From NCBI GenBank assembly GCA_050732775.1, contig JBOHRN010000037.1:73613-137612 (forward strand): DNA of 64,000 nt, in the 5' to 3' direction. This document shows, in pieces, positions 35,645 to 44,585 of this stretch. Under the pieces are notes generated by a model. That model had not been told where the DNA came from. It made no database searches and was given only the letters and a program-made list of their open reading frames with translations. Made by a program: the position numbers and the translations under genes. Position 1 is the first letter of the stretch. Each line of letters opens with the position of its first letter. The DNA is from JBOHRN01 sp050732775. Lineage in GTDB: Bacteria; Gemmatimonadota; Gemmatimonadetes; Longimicrobiales; Longimicrobiaceae.

Positions 35645-37000
35645 ATGATAGAATCCGCGGGCATCCGGCTCGACCACACCAACATGACGCGCCCCGCGCT
35701 CGGCGGCGGGCGCGGCATTGACCCGGCCCGGTTCGAGGCGCTCGCCGGGCGGTTCCGGGAGCTCCACGCCCGAGTGGACGGGCAGCGCGAAGCTGGCGAG
35801 CTGGGTTTCTACCAGCTTCCCTACGACACCGCAGGGGCTGGTGAGATCGAGCGTTTCGCACAGGGCCCGGGCCAGGCGTTCGAGGCGGTGGTGGTGCTCG
35901 GTATCGGGGGGTCGGCCCTGGGGGCGACAGCGCTCCGCACCGCCCTCCTGCACCCGTTCTGGAACGAGCTGGGGCTGGATCAGCGCGACGGCTACCCCCG
36001 GCTCTACGTGCTCGACAATGCGGACCCGGTAGGGGTGCGCGGCGTGCTCGAGCGGGTGGAGCTCGGCCGTACCCTGTTCCTGGTGGTCTCCAAGTCGGGG
36101 GGCACACCCGAGACCATGAGCCAGTTCCTGATCGTGCGCGAGCGGCTGGAGCGGCAACTGGGTGAAGCGTACCGGGGCCACCTGCTGTTCGTGACCGACC
36201 CGGAGCAGGGGGTGCTCAGGCGCCTGGCCCGCGAGGAGGGTGTCCCCGCGCTCGCCATTGCTCCCAACGTGGGCGGGCGCTTCTCGGTGCTCTCTCCGGT
36301 CGGGCTGGTGCCGGCCGCTCTGGTGGGTATCGACGTGCAAGAGCTGCTGGCGGGGGCGCGGGAAATGGACCAAAGCTGCCGCGGCGACGACCTCGGCGGC
36401 AACCCGGCCGGCGGGTACGCCGCCCTCCAGTACCTGGCCGACACCGAACTGGGGGCATCCGTCCACGTGATGATGCCGTACGCCGACCGGCTAAGCGGCG
36501 TGGCCGACTGGTTCTGCCAGCTCTGGGCCGAATCCTTGGGTAAACGGCGAGACCTGGCGGGAAACGAAGTATTCGCGGGCCCTACGCCGGTATCCGCCCT
36601 CGGCCCCGCCGACCAGCACTCCCAGGTGCAGCTCTACATTGAGGGGCCGTTCGACAAGACAGTGACCTTGCTGGCCGTGCGCGAGCGCGAGGGCGACTTG
36701 GAGATCCCCCGGCTCTACGGCGGCGTCCCCGAGCTGGCGTATCTGGGCGGCCACACCCTGGGCGGTTTGCTGGACGCCGAGCGGGAAGCCACCGCCGACG
36801 CGCTCGCCCGCGAGGGGAGGATGAACATGACCGTGGAGTTGCCGCGCGTCGACGCCCGTTCGCTGGGCGGGCTGCTATTCATGCTGGAGGTCGCCACCGT
36901 GTACGCGGGCGGCTTCTACCGGATAAACCCCATGGACCAGCCGGGCGTGGAGTTGGGCAAACGGCTCACCTACCAGCGCATGGGGCGGGAAGGGTATTAA
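35645..37000 (+). CDS. pgi: Glucose-6-phosphate isomerase
   Basis: About 451 residues from the ATG at 35645; a GTG at 35624 overlapping the upstream stop is also possible. The two SIS-fold halves show VVLGIGGSALGA, VVSKSGGTPETM, the substrate-binding GGRFSVLSPVGLVPA, and DQHSQVQLYIEGP. It interconverts glucose-6- and fructose-6-phosphate, linking glycogen breakdown (glgP in this window) to glycolysis. Confidence 0.96.
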   Translation: MIESAGIRLDHTNMTRPALGGGRGIDPARFEALAGRFRELHARVDGQREAGELGFYQLPYDTAGAGEIERFAQGPGQAFEAVVVLGIGGSALGATALRTALLHPFWNELGLDQRDGYPRLYVLDNADPVGVRGVLERVELGRTLFLVVSKSGGTPETMSQFLIVRERLERQLGEAYRGHLLFVTDPEQGVLRRLAREEGVPALAIAPNVGGRFSVLSPVGLVPAALVGIDVQELLAGAREMDQSCRGDDLGGNPAGGYAALQYLADTELGASVHVMMPYADRLSGVADWFCQLWAESLGKRRDLAGNEVFAGPTPVSALGPADQHSQVQLYIEGPFDKTVTLLAVREREGDLEIPRLYGGVPELAYLGGHTLGGLLDAEREATADALAREGRMNMTVELPRVDARSLGGLLFMLEVATVYAGGFYRINPMDQPGVELGKRLTYQRMGREGY

Positions 37001-37029
37001 AGGAGGAGTTCCCGGAACCGGCCTTTTTT
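37000..37029 (+). terminator. Imperfect intrinsic terminator after pgi
   Basis: AAAGG at the stop codon, an inner GTTCC-C-GGAAC, then CCTTT and a T-run at 37024-37029. The stem is bulged, so efficiency is uncertain. Confidence 0.45.
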
Positions 37030-37077
37030 GCCGCGGTAGTAGGAATCGGCAGGTAACCCTTACCTCTGGAGAAAGCG

Positions 37078-37947
37078 ATGGAGAAGCTCAAGGTTTTCGG
37101 ACTTATGGTGGTGCTAACCGTGCTGCTGGTAGGGCTCGGCGGGTATATCGGCGGCAACGGCGGAGCTATGCTCTTCTTCGTGATCGCCTTGGCCATGAAC
37201 TTCGGCATGTACTGGTTCAGCCACAAAATAGTGTTGCGTTCGTACCGCGCCCACGTCATCCAACCGGGCGAGGAAGGCGGCCGCTTCGACCCGCTCTACA
37301 AGATGGTGGACCGGTTGCGCCAGAACGCCGGACTGCCCATGCCCACGGTGGCCGTCTCCGAGCAGCCGCAGCCGAACGCCTTCGCCACCGGCCGCAACCA
37401 CGAGCACGCCGTGGTCTGCGTGACCCGGGGGATGTGGGAGCTGGTCTCGCGCGGCCAGATGAGCGCGGAAGAGTTGGCAGGGGTCATCGCCCACGAGCTC
37501 GCCCACATCAAGCACCGACACATGCTAGTGATGGCGGTGGCCGCGAGCATGGCCGGCGCCATCACGTTGATCGGCCACGTTCTCCAGTGGGGCGCCATCT
37601 TCGGGGGGCACGACGAAGAGGGCAACAACCCGCTGGCGCTGTTGGCGCTGGCTATTCTGGCCCCCATCGCCGCCACCGTGGTCCAGCTGATGATCTCGCG
37701 GCGCAACGAGTTCGAGGCCGACGCGGGCGGCGCCGCCATCAGCGGCAAGCCGCTCGCCCTGGCCAGCGCTCTGCGCAAGATCGAGATGATCGCCGAGCGG
37801 CACCCCATGCGCGTAAACCCCTCGGCGTCTCATCTGGCCATCATCAACCCGCTGGCGGGCGTGGGTGGTGTCTCCCGCTTTTTCCGCACCCACCCGCCTA
37901 CCGAGGAAAGGGTGGCGGCGCTCCAGCGCATCGCGGCGGGGCGGTAA
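37078..37947 (+). CDS. htpX: HtpX-family membrane zinc metalloprotease
   Basis: 289 residues, complete. Two N-terminal helices, then the zinc motif HELAHIKHRH with its Glu, two more helices (SMAGAITLIGHVLQ, LLALAILAPIAATVVQLMI) and the third ligand in NEFEADAGG. The enzyme removes damaged membrane proteins under heat or envelope stress. The ATG at 37078 follows an AGAAAG stretch. Confidence 0.97.
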   Translation: MEKLKVFGLMVVLTVLLVGLGGYIGGNGGAMLFFVIALAMNFGMYWFSHKIVLRSYRAHVIQPGEEGGRFDPLYKMVDRLRQNAGLPMPTVAVSEQPQPNAFATGRNHEHAVVCVTRGMWELVSRGQMSAEELAGVIAHELAHIKHRHMLVMAVAASMAGAITLIGHVLQWGAIFGGHDEEGNNPLALLALAILAPIAATVVQLMISRRNEFEADAGGAAISGKPLALASALRKIEMIAERHPMRVNPSASHLAIINPLAGVGGVSRFFRTHPPTEERVAALQRIAAGR

Positions 37948-38869
37948 CGAACTGCGTTACTCCGGTTCTGAAGGCAAGGGCCGCTATCTGCTAGTCCTCA
38001 ACCGTAAGGCGGGGTCGGTGGACGCGGGGCGCCTCCGGCGCACCCTCGGGGGCGCCTTCGCGTTTCGGGGCATGCCGTTCGACCTGGTCGAGGTGGCCGA
38101 ACCGGGCGACGGCGAGGAGGCTGCGCGCCAGGGCGTCGCCGCAGGGTACCGTGCGGTGGTGGCGGTGGGCGGTGACGGCACCCTGGCCGAGGTGGTTACC
38201 GGGCTGGCGGGCAGCGGCGTGCCCCTGGGAGTGATTCCGCAAGGCACGGGTAACCAGGTGGCCGGCAACCTCGGCATTCCGCACGACCTCGAGCGCGCTG
38301 TCGACTTTATCCAGGCGGGGCGGAGCGCGCCCATGGACCTGGGCCAGATCGTCGGCGGCCGCTACTTCGCCCTCATGGCCGGCGCCGGGTGGGACGCCGA
38401 GGTGATGGCCGTGGCCACCCAAAAGATGAAAGACCGCTGGGGTTTCGGCGCCTACCTGTACGCCGGGCTGCGCAAGTCGCTCGCCCCGGCCTCGTCGCAC
38501 TTTCACATCGTGGCCGACGGGCGCGAACTCGAGGTGCGAGCCGCCACTGTGCTAGTGGCCAACGTGGGGCAGATCGTGGCGCGCCTTCTTCCGGTGGGGG
38601 TGCGGGTGGGGCCCGACATCTCGTTCCGGGACGGTCTGCTGGACGTATGCGTCTTCGCGCCGCGCACCCTGCCCGGCGTGGCGGCCGTGCTCTGGCGGGT
38701 GGCGCGCAAGCGGTACCGGGGCGACGATCGGATGCTCTACCTGCAGGCGCGCGAGGTGACCGTTGAATCAGAAACCCCAGTGGTCACCCAGTTAGACGGC
38801 GACCCTCTGGGCGAGACGCCGCTGAGCGCGCGAGCCGTGCCCGAAGGGGTGCGGGTGCTGGTGCCGTAG
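37865..38869 (+). CDS. Diacylglycerol kinase-family lipid kinase (YegS/DAGK-like)
   Basis: The DAGK catalytic domain begins at LLVLNRKAGS and shows VVAVGGDGTLAEVVTGL, IPQGTGNQVAGNL and LMAGAGWDAEVM; the C-terminal domain ends in VTQLDGDPLGETPL. It phosphorylates a lipid such as diacylglycerol or a sphingoid base. The start is unclear: the only ATG/GTG/TTG before the domain is a GTG at 37865, inside htpX by 83 bases; a CTG at 37952 just after the htpX stop would fit biologically. The listed start is the outer limit. Confidence 0.9.
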   Translation: MVSPAFSAPTRLPRKGWRRSSASRRGGNELRYSGSEGKGRYLLVLNRKAGSVDAGRLRRTLGGAFAFRGMPFDLVEVAEPGDGEEAARQGVAAGYRAVVAVGGDGTLAEVVTGLAGSGVPLGVIPQGTGNQVAGNLGIPHDLERAVDFIQAGRSAPMDLGQIVGGRYFALMAGAGWDAEVMAVATQKMKDRWGFGAYLYAGLRKSLAPASSHFHIVADGRELEVRAATVLVANVGQIVARLLPVGVRVGPDISFRDGLLDVCVFAPRTLPGVAAVLWRVARKRYRGDDRMLYLQAREVTVESETPVVTQLDGDPLGETPLSARAVPEGVRVLVP

Positions 38870-38877
38870 CCCCGGAG

Positions 38878-38906
38878 TTGAATCCCGGCTCCAGCCGTCG
38901 TAGCTT
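38878..38906 (+). promoter_or_regulatory. Candidate uvrA promoter with nearly no leader
   Basis: TTGAAT (38878-38883), a 17-base spacer and TAGCTT (38901-38906). The ATG at 38916 is ten bases on, so the mRNA would carry only about three leader bases. No LexA-like site is evident. Confidence 0.4.
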
Positions 38907-38915
38907 GAGCGGGTT

Positions 38916-41762
38916 ATGCCCGAGGAGCACCTGACCGTCCGGGGCGCCCGCGCCCACAACCTCCAGAGTATCGACGTCGCCCTCCCTCGCGACCGGCTGA
39001 TCGTGATTACGGGGTTGTCGGGGAGCGGTAAGTCATCTCTCGCCTTCGACACTATTTACGCCGAGGGGCAGCGCCGCTACGTGGAGTCTCTCTCGGCGTA
39101 CGCCCGCCAGTTTTTGGGGGTGATGGAGAAGCCCGAGGTGGACGCCATCGAGGGGCTATCACCCGCCATCTCCATCGAGCAAAAGAGTGCTGGCAGTAAC
39201 CCGCGCTCCACCGTGGGCACCGTCACCGAGGTGTACGATTACCTGCGGCTGCTGTGGGCGCGGGCGGGCACTCCCCACTGCCCGGAGTGCGGTGCGCCGG
39301 TACAGCGCCAGAGCGCCAGCCAGATCGTGGACCGCCTGCTCGGCTTGCCCGCCGGGAGCCGTCTCGAGGTACTCGCCCCCCTGGTGCGCGGCCGCAAGGG
39401 CGAATTTCGCGACCTCTTCGAGGAGGCGCGCAGGAAAGGGTTCGTGCGCGCGCGGGTAGACGGCGAGCTAACCGACCTGCAGAGCCCGCCCGCGCTCAAA
39501 CGGAGGCAGAACCACGACATCTCGGTGGTGGTCGACCGCTTGGAGGTGAGCCGGGACGACCGGGACCGGCTGGCCGATTCGGTCGAAACCGCGCTGCGCA
39601 CGGCTGACGGCGTGGTCGAGGTCCACCGGTACGACTCCGGCGAGGAGCCGGAACGGCACCTTTTTTCCGAGCACAACGCCTGCGTGAAGTGCGGGGTCAA
39701 CATCCCCGAATTGGAGCCGCGCCAGTTTTCCTTCAACTCTCCGTACGGGGCATGCCCCGCCTGCGGGGGCATCGGGGTGCGCCAGGAGCCGGACCCCGAG
39801 TTGGTGCTTGGCGACCCCTCCATCTCTATCCTGGAGGGGGTGGTCCTGCCCTGGGGCGTGCCGAGGGGTCACCTGCGAGACACCATACTGGCGGGGTTGG
39901 CCGAGGCCCTCGGCTTCGGTCTGAACACGCCGTGGGGAAAGTTGCCCGAGCGGATACGCACCATTCTCCTGCACGGGGCCAGCGCGCCGGGCGCGGGACG
40001 GGTGCCGGCCAAGCTGCGCTGGAAGGGGATTCTCGCCGATCTCCGGGCGCGCCACTGGGACACCTCGAGCGACTCGGTGCGCGACAACCTGGAGGAGTAC
40101 ATGGTGGCGCTGCCCTGTTCGGTCTGCGGCGGCGCCCGGCTCCGACGCGAGAGTTTGGCGGTGACGGTGGGGGAAAGATCGATCGGGGAGGTGGTAGAGT
40201 TGACGGTGGACCACGCCCTCAGCTTCTTCCGCGGGCTCTCGCTAGCGGGAGGACTGCCGGAAGACGTGAGCGGACCGATCCTCAAGGAGGTGACCGAACG
40301 GCTCTCCTTTCTGGTCGGAGTGGGTCTGGAGTACCTCACCCTGGGCCGCTCGGCCGAAACCCTCTCGGGCGGCGAGGCGCAGCGCATCCGCCTGGCTACC
40401 CAGATCGGCTCCCGGCTGGTGGGGGTCCTCTACATACTGGACGAGCCGTCCATTGGGCTCCACCCGCGCGACAACGGCCGACTGCTCGATACCCTCCGCC
40501 AGCTACGGGACTTGGGCAACACGGTGATCGTGGTGGAGCACGACGAGGAGACTATCCGTGCGGCCGACCACATCGTGGATCTCGGTCCGCGGGCCGGGCG
40601 GCACGGGGGGCGGGTGGTGGCGGAGGGGGGCGTCGAGGCCGTGCTGGCTTCCGGGGAGTCGCTCACGGGCGCTTACTTACGGGGAGAGCGGGAGATCCCC
40701 CTCCCCCACCAGTACCGCTCCGTCGGCCCCGGAGGCTGGCTCCGTATCGAGGGGGCACGCCACCACAACCTGCGAGATTTGAACGTCGACATCCCGCTCG
40801 GCTGTTTCGTGGCCGTGACGGGGGTGTCGGGGTCGGGTAAGTCGACGCTGATCAACGACATCCTCTGGAACTCCCTAGCCCGGCGCTTTTACCGGGCCAA
40901 GAGGGTGCCCGGCGCCCACGACCGGATTACCGGGCTCGACCGGGTAGACAAGGTGGTGGACATCGACCAATCCCCCATAGGCCGCACTCCCCGCTCCAAC
41001 CCGGCTACCTACACCGGACTGTTCACCATTATCCGCGAGCTCTTCGCCGAACTACCCGAGAGCCGTATGAGAGGGTACGCGCCGGGCCGCTTCTCCTTCA
41101 ACGTCAAGGGGGGAAGGTGCGAGGCGTGCCAGGGGGACGGGCTGGTCAAGATAGAGATGCACTTCCTGCCCGACGTGTACGTGCCGTGCGACGTTTGCCG
41201 TGCCCGCCGCTACAACCGCGAAACTCTGGAGGTGTACTACAAAGGCCGCAACATCGCCGACGCGTTGGAGCTGACCGTCGACGAGGCGCTAGAGCTGTTT
41301 AGCGCGGTGCCGCGGCTCAAGCGTTACCTCCTGACCCTGTCGGAGGTCGGGCTAGGGTATATCCACCTCGGCCAACCGGCCACCACGCTGTCGGGGGGAG
41401 AGGCGCAACGGGTCAAGCTGGCCACCGAGCTTTCCAAGCGGGCCACCGGACGGACCCTCTATATCCTGGACGAACCGACCACCGGCCTGCACTTTGAGGA
41501 CGTGCGCATGCTCCTGGAGGTGCTCCACCGGCTGGTCGACAGGGGCAACACCGTGCTGGTGATCGAGCACAACCTGGACGTGGTCAAGACCGCGGACTGG
41601 ATCGTCGACCTCGGTCCGGGGGGGGGACCCGAGGGGGGAGAAGTAGTAGCCGCGGGACCGCCCGCGCGGGTAGCTCGGACGGCCGGTTCGCATACGGGGC
41701 GGTTTCTCGAGCAGAGGTTCGGGGTCGGGCGCGAGAGTAAACAAGCCGCGGGAGCGGAGTGA
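38916..41762 (+). CDS. uvrA: Excinuclease ABC subunit A
   Basis: 948 residues, normal length. Two ABC ATPase modules: Walker A GLSGSGKSSLAF and GVSGSGKSTLIN, signatures LSGGEAQRIRLA and LSGGEAQRVKLA, Walker B LYILDEPSIGLHPRD and LYILDEPTTGLHFED. Zinc fingers include CPECGAPV and CVKCG...CPACGG in the first half and CEACQGDG...CDVCRARRY in the second. It scans DNA for bulky damage and loads UvrB. Free-standing here. Confidence 0.98.
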   Translation: MPEEHLTVRGARAHNLQSIDVALPRDRLIVITGLSGSGKSSLAFDTIYAEGQRRYVESLSAYARQFLGVMEKPEVDAIEGLSPAISIEQKSAGSNPRSTVGTVTEVYDYLRLLWARAGTPHCPECGAPVQRQSASQIVDRLLGLPAGSRLEVLAPLVRGRKGEFRDLFEEARRKGFVRARVDGELTDLQSPPALKRRQNHDISVVVDRLEVSRDDRDRLADSVETALRTADGVVEVHRYDSGEEPERHLFSEHNACVKCGVNIPELEPRQFSFNSPYGACPACGGIGVRQEPDPELVLGDPSISILEGVVLPWGVPRGHLRDTILAGLAEALGFGLNTPWGKLPERIRTILLHGASAPGAGRVPAKLRWKGILADLRARHWDTSSDSVRDNLEEYMVALPCSVCGGARLRRESLAVTVGERSIGEVVELTVDHALSFFRGLSLAGGLPEDVSGPILKEVTERLSFLVGVGLEYLTLGRSAETLSGGEAQRIRLATQIGSRLVGVLYILDEPSIGLHPRDNGRLLDTLRQLRDLGNTVIVVEHDEETIRAADHIVDLGPRAGRHGGRVVAEGGVEAVLASGESLTGAYLRGEREIPLPHQYRSVGPGGWLRIEGARHHNLRDLNVDIPLGCFVAVTGVSGSGKSTLINDILWNSLARRFYRAKRVPGAHDRITGLDRVDKVVDIDQSPIGRTPRSNPATYTGLFTIIRELFAELPESRMRGYAPGRFSFNVKGGRCEACQGDGLVKIEMHFLPDVYVPCDVCRARRYNRETLEVYYKGRNIADALELTVDEALELFSAVPRLKRYLLTLSEVGLGYIHLGQPATTLSGGEAQRVKLATELSKRATGRTLYILDEPTTGLHFEDVRMLLEVLHRLVDRGNTVLVIEHNLDVVKTADWIVDLGPGGGPEGGEVVAAGPPARVARTAGSHTGRFLEQRFGVGRESKQAAGAE

Positions 41763-41767
41763 ACCTC

Positions 41768-41796
41768 CTGGCACACTTCCCGGAGCGGCGTATATT
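41768..41796 (+). promoter_or_regulatory. Candidate promoter of the PspA operon
   Basis: CTGGCA (41768-41773), a 17-base spacer and TATATT (41791-41796), with the first gene at 41873. It begins six bases after the uvrA stop. A sigma-54 (-24/-12) element typical of proteobacterial psp operons is not seen. Confidence 0.45.
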
Positions 41797-41872
41797 GAGA
41801 GGTGACGCCGTCTGCCCAGCTAGACCGCGCGGGCGGCGCGTGAGAAACTTTTTCGCCCCGAGTCCGTAAGCC

Positions 41873-42160
41873 ATGATGGCGTGGTGGTTCCTCGTCCTGT
41901 TGATGGTCTGCGCGCTGGTCGTGTGGGCCGTCGCCTTGTTCTTGCCCCCCGGGCGTGGGCAGGGGGACGCGCGACTCGAGGGCGAGCTAGCCCAGCTCCA
42001 GCGTGAATTCGACCGGCTCTCGCTACGGGTGGACCGGCTCCTGGACGAGCAGTCCTTTCTGGTGCGGATGTTGGACGACAAGGAGCAAGGCCGGTTGCCG
42101 GGCGGCGCGGCCGGCCGGCCGGCTCAAGCGGACTCACCTTCAGAAGAGCGAGCCGAATGA
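41873..42160 (+). CDS. Small membrane protein with coiled coil, PspB-like layout
   Basis: 95 residues: one membrane helix (WWFLVLLMVCALVVWAVALFL) followed by a predicted coiled coil (LEGELAQLQREFDRLSLRVDRL) and a polar tail. The layout matches PspB-type proteins, which sense membrane stress with PspA, though sequence similarity is not certain. Its stop overlaps the next start by four bases (ATGA). Confidence 0.65.
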   Translation: MMAWWFLVLLMVCALVVWAVALFLPPGRGQGDARLEGELAQLQREFDRLSLRVDRLLDEQSFLVRMLDDKEQGRLPGGAAGRPAQADSPSEERAE

Positions 42161-42558
42161 CCACACGCGAAGACCTAGAGAGCTTTCTGCTGCGGGCCGG
42201 GTTGGAGTCCGAGGAGATCGGGGAGGGGATGTGGTCGGTCCCGGTCTCCGAGGACGGCAAGCGGATGATAATCCACTACTCTCCCCCTCACCTGATCTTG
42301 CGGGTACGGGTTATGCCCGTTCCCGAGGAGGGGAGTGGGGCCGCTCTGTTACGTCGGCTCCTGGAACTCAACGCCTCCGACCTGGTGCGGGGCGCGTACG
42401 GGATCGACGGCGACGAGATCATCCTCTCGGACGCCCTGGAGATGGAACGGCTCGACTTCGCGCAGTTCCAGGACGCCCTGGACGCCGTCCAGGTGGCGGT
42501 GGCCTCGCACCGCGAGCCGCTCGCGCGCTTCGTCCGTTCCGAGACCCAGACCTCCTAA
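42157..42558 (+). CDS. YbjN/CesT-like chaperone-fold protein
   Basis: 133 residues. The alternating pattern (GEGMWSVPVSEDGKRMIIHY, HLILRVRVMPVP, LLRRLLELNASDLVRGAYGI, DEIILSDAL) is that of the secretion-chaperone/YbjN fold. Related genes occur next to pspA in several phyla (recollection). It overlaps its upstream neighbour and precedes pspA by 12 bases, so all three are one unit. Confidence 0.65.
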   Translation: MTTREDLESFLLRAGLESEEIGEGMWSVPVSEDGKRMIIHYSPPHLILRVRVMPVPEEGSGAALLRRLLELNASDLVRGAYGIDGDEIILSDALEMERLDFAQFQDALDAVQVAVASHREPLARFVRSETQTS

Positions 42559-42570
42559 CCGTATCCGGCC

Positions 42571-43371
42571 ATGGGAATCTTCCAACGACTCTCCACCCTG
42601 CTCAGGTCCAACGTCAATGATATGATCGCCCAGGCCGAGAACCCCGAGAAGGTGCTCAACCAGCTCCTACTCGACATGCGCGGACAGCTCACCAAGGCGA
42701 AGCGCGAGGTGGCCGCGGCCATCGCGGACGAGCGCAAGCTCAAAGCCCAGGCGGATGACGAGCGCCGCCAGAGCGGCGATTGGGAGAAGCGGGCGGTGAT
42801 AGCGGTCCGGCAGGAGCGGGACGACCTAGCCCGCCAGGCCCTGGTGCGCCAGGAGGAACACGCTGGCCGCGCCCTTTCCCTGCACGAAACCTGGCAGCGC
42901 CAGGCGGTCGAGACCGGGAAGCTCAAAAACGCCCTCCGGCAGCTCAACGATAAGATGGAGGAGCTACGCCGCAAAAAGAACCTGCTGGTGGCCAAGCACA
43001 AGCGTGCCCAAGCCCAGCGGCGTATCCACGACACCATGTCGGGGCTCTCTGACCGCTCTGCGTTCGAGGCTTTCGACCGCGTGGCCGGCCGCATCGAGGA
43101 GTCCGAGCGGCGGGTACTGGCCGAGGCGGAGGTGAGCGAGGAGTTGAGCGGCGACACCCTGGAGCAGGAGTTCGAGCAGCTGGAGTCGGGCGGCGACGCC
43201 GACGCGCGGCTACTGGAGTTGAAGCGGAAGATGGGTCTGCTCCCGGCCGATCCTTCCCGCCGGCTCACCGACGGCGTCTCCAAGGCCGGCTCCGGTGGGG
43301 CGTCCCCCGTGCACGAGGCCGAGCTACTGGAAGAGTTCGAACGCCTGGAGAAAGATAGGCCGGGAGGTTAG
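42571..43371 (+). CDS. pspA: PspA/IM30 family membrane-stress protein
   Basis: 266 residues with a fully helical ESCRT-III-like pattern: MGIFQRLSTLLRSNVNDMIAQAENPEKVLNQ-type N-terminus, then long coiled coils to about 200 (KNLLVAKHKRAQAQRRIHD). Such proteins polymerise on damaged inner membrane and keep the proton gradient. The C-terminal 40 residues are a variable acidic tail. Last gene of the three-gene operon. Confidence 0.93.
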   Translation: MGIFQRLSTLLRSNVNDMIAQAENPEKVLNQLLLDMRGQLTKAKREVAAAIADERKLKAQADDERRQSGDWEKRAVIAVRQERDDLARQALVRQEEHAGRALSLHETWQRQAVETGKLKNALRQLNDKMEELRRKKNLLVAKHKRAQAQRRIHDTMSGLSDRSAFEAFDRVAGRIEESERRVLAEAEVSEELSGDTLEQEFEQLESGGDADARLLELKRKMGLLPADPSRRLTDGVSKAGSGGASPVHEAELLEEFERLEKDRPGG

Positions 43372-43402
43372 CAGGCGTCTAACCTACCGCGACTTCCCCT
43401 TT

Positions 43403-43429
43403 CCCGGTAAATTGTATACAATTACCGGG
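43403..43429 (+). promoter_or_regulatory. 27-base inverted repeat with ATTGTATACAAT core, upstream of DUF1611 gene
   Basis: Core ATTGTATACAAT is a perfect palindrome; outward CCCGGTA on the left matches TACCGGG on the right after skipping one A at 43409. It ends 17 bases before the GTG. TTGTATACAA cores are classic operators for FadR-group GntR regulators, but no such regulator gene is in the window. Confidence 0.6.
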
Positions 43430-43446
43430 CCCAGACCTTACGCCTT

Positions 43447-44559
43447 GTGCGCAACCACCGCTACCTGATCCTGGCCGAGGGCCACTTCGGTCCGGAGTCT
43501 TCCAAGACCGCCACCAGCGCGGTCCGCTACCTTCCTGAGCGGGTGGCCGCGGTGATCGATAGCCGCTTCGCCGGCAAGACCGCCGCGGACGTGCTCGGCT
43601 TCGGAGGCGCGATTCCGATGGTGTCCACGCTAGCAGAAGGTCTCTCGCACCTCCCCAGCGCGCTGTTGGTGGGTATCGCCCCCCAGGGGGGGCGGCTACC
43701 CGAACCGTGGCGAGAGGTCTTGCGCGGCGCGGCGCGTGCCGGTTTGGACCTGGTCAGCGGGCTTCACACCTACCTCTCGGACGACCCCGAGTTCGTGCGG
43801 CTCGCCACCCGGGAGGGGGTCCGGCTGTGGGACCTGCGCGAGCCGCCCGGCGACCTACCCGTCTCCACCGGCCTGGCCCGCGAGGTGGACAGCTTCACCG
43901 TGCTCACGGTGGGCACCGACTGCAACGTGGGCAAGATGACCGCCGCCCTGGAGATGCGCGCCGCTCTGCAGGAGCGGGGCGTAAAAACGGCTTTCGCTGC
44001 CAGCGGCCAGACCGGTATCCTGATCGAGGGGCGGGGCATAGCGGTGGACGCGGTCAAGGCCGACTTCATAGCGGGTGCCGCCGAGCGCCTGGTACTGGAG
44101 GCGGCGGCGGAAGGCCCCGAGGTCATCCTGGTAGAGGGGCAGGGGTCGCTCGTCCACCCCGGCTACTCGGGAGTGACCCTCGGGCTCCTGCACGGCTCCC
44201 TGCCCGACGCCATGATCCTCTGCCATCTTCCAACCCGCCAGCACGTCTACGGGGGAGACGGCGCTTACAGCTGGATGCCTCTGCCCCCCCTGGCCCAGAT
44301 GGTCGAAGTGTGCGAGCGCGCGGCGGAGCCGCTCAAGCCGTCGCGGGTGATCGGCGTGGCGCTAAATAGCTGGGATCTGCGCGAGGATGAGGCGCTGAGG
44401 GCGGTGGAGCGGGCAGAGGAAGAGACCGGGCTACCCGCCACCGATCCGGTCCGCTTTGGCGCCGGGCCGCTGGCCGAGGCGGTTATACAAGCTCGATCAG
44501 CTGGGTTGGGAAAGGGCAAACTGGCCGCGTACGCCCCGCTCGCGGATAGCGGCGCGTGA
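43447..44559 (+). CDS. DUF1611 P-loop protein, DgcN-like
   Basis: 370 residues from a GTG. N-terminal Rossmann-like domain (VIDSRFAGKTAADVLGFG, LLVGIAPQGGRLP), then a P-loop domain with GTDCNVGKMTAALEM and VEGQGSLVHPGYSG. DUF1611 includes DgcN, described as acetylating D-glutamate before epimerisation to the L form. The usual partner, an L-Ala-D/L-Glu-type epimerase, is not adjacent. Because wall salvage releases D-Glu, the assignment fits the region, but remains inference. Single-gene unit under a possible operator. Confidence 0.85.
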   Translation: MRNHRYLILAEGHFGPESSKTATSAVRYLPERVAAVIDSRFAGKTAADVLGFGGAIPMVSTLAEGLSHLPSALLVGIAPQGGRLPEPWREVLRGAARAGLDLVSGLHTYLSDDPEFVRLATREGVRLWDLREPPGDLPVSTGLAREVDSFTVLTVGTDCNVGKMTAALEMRAALQERGVKTAFAASGQTGILIEGRGIAVDAVKADFIAGAAERLVLEAAAEGPEVILVEGQGSLVHPGYSGVTLGLLHGSLPDAMILCHLPTRQHVYGGDGAYSWMPLPPLAQMVEVCERAAEPLKPSRVIGVALNSWDLREDEALRAVERAEEETGLPATDPVRFGAGPLAEAVIQARSAGLGKGKLAAYAPLADSGA

Positions 44560-44585
44560 CCAGGAGAGCGCGGGCGAAGAGGGCT

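Noticed and set aside
41763..41872. Sigma-54 promoter for the psp operon
   Set aside because: No GG-N10-GC -24/-12 element seen; a sigma-70-type candidate fits better.
42107..42122. GGCCGGCCGGCCGGC runs, also near 60570 and 63450
   Set aside because: Simple GC-rich codon runs for Ala-Gly-Arg-Pro within coding regions; no array structure.
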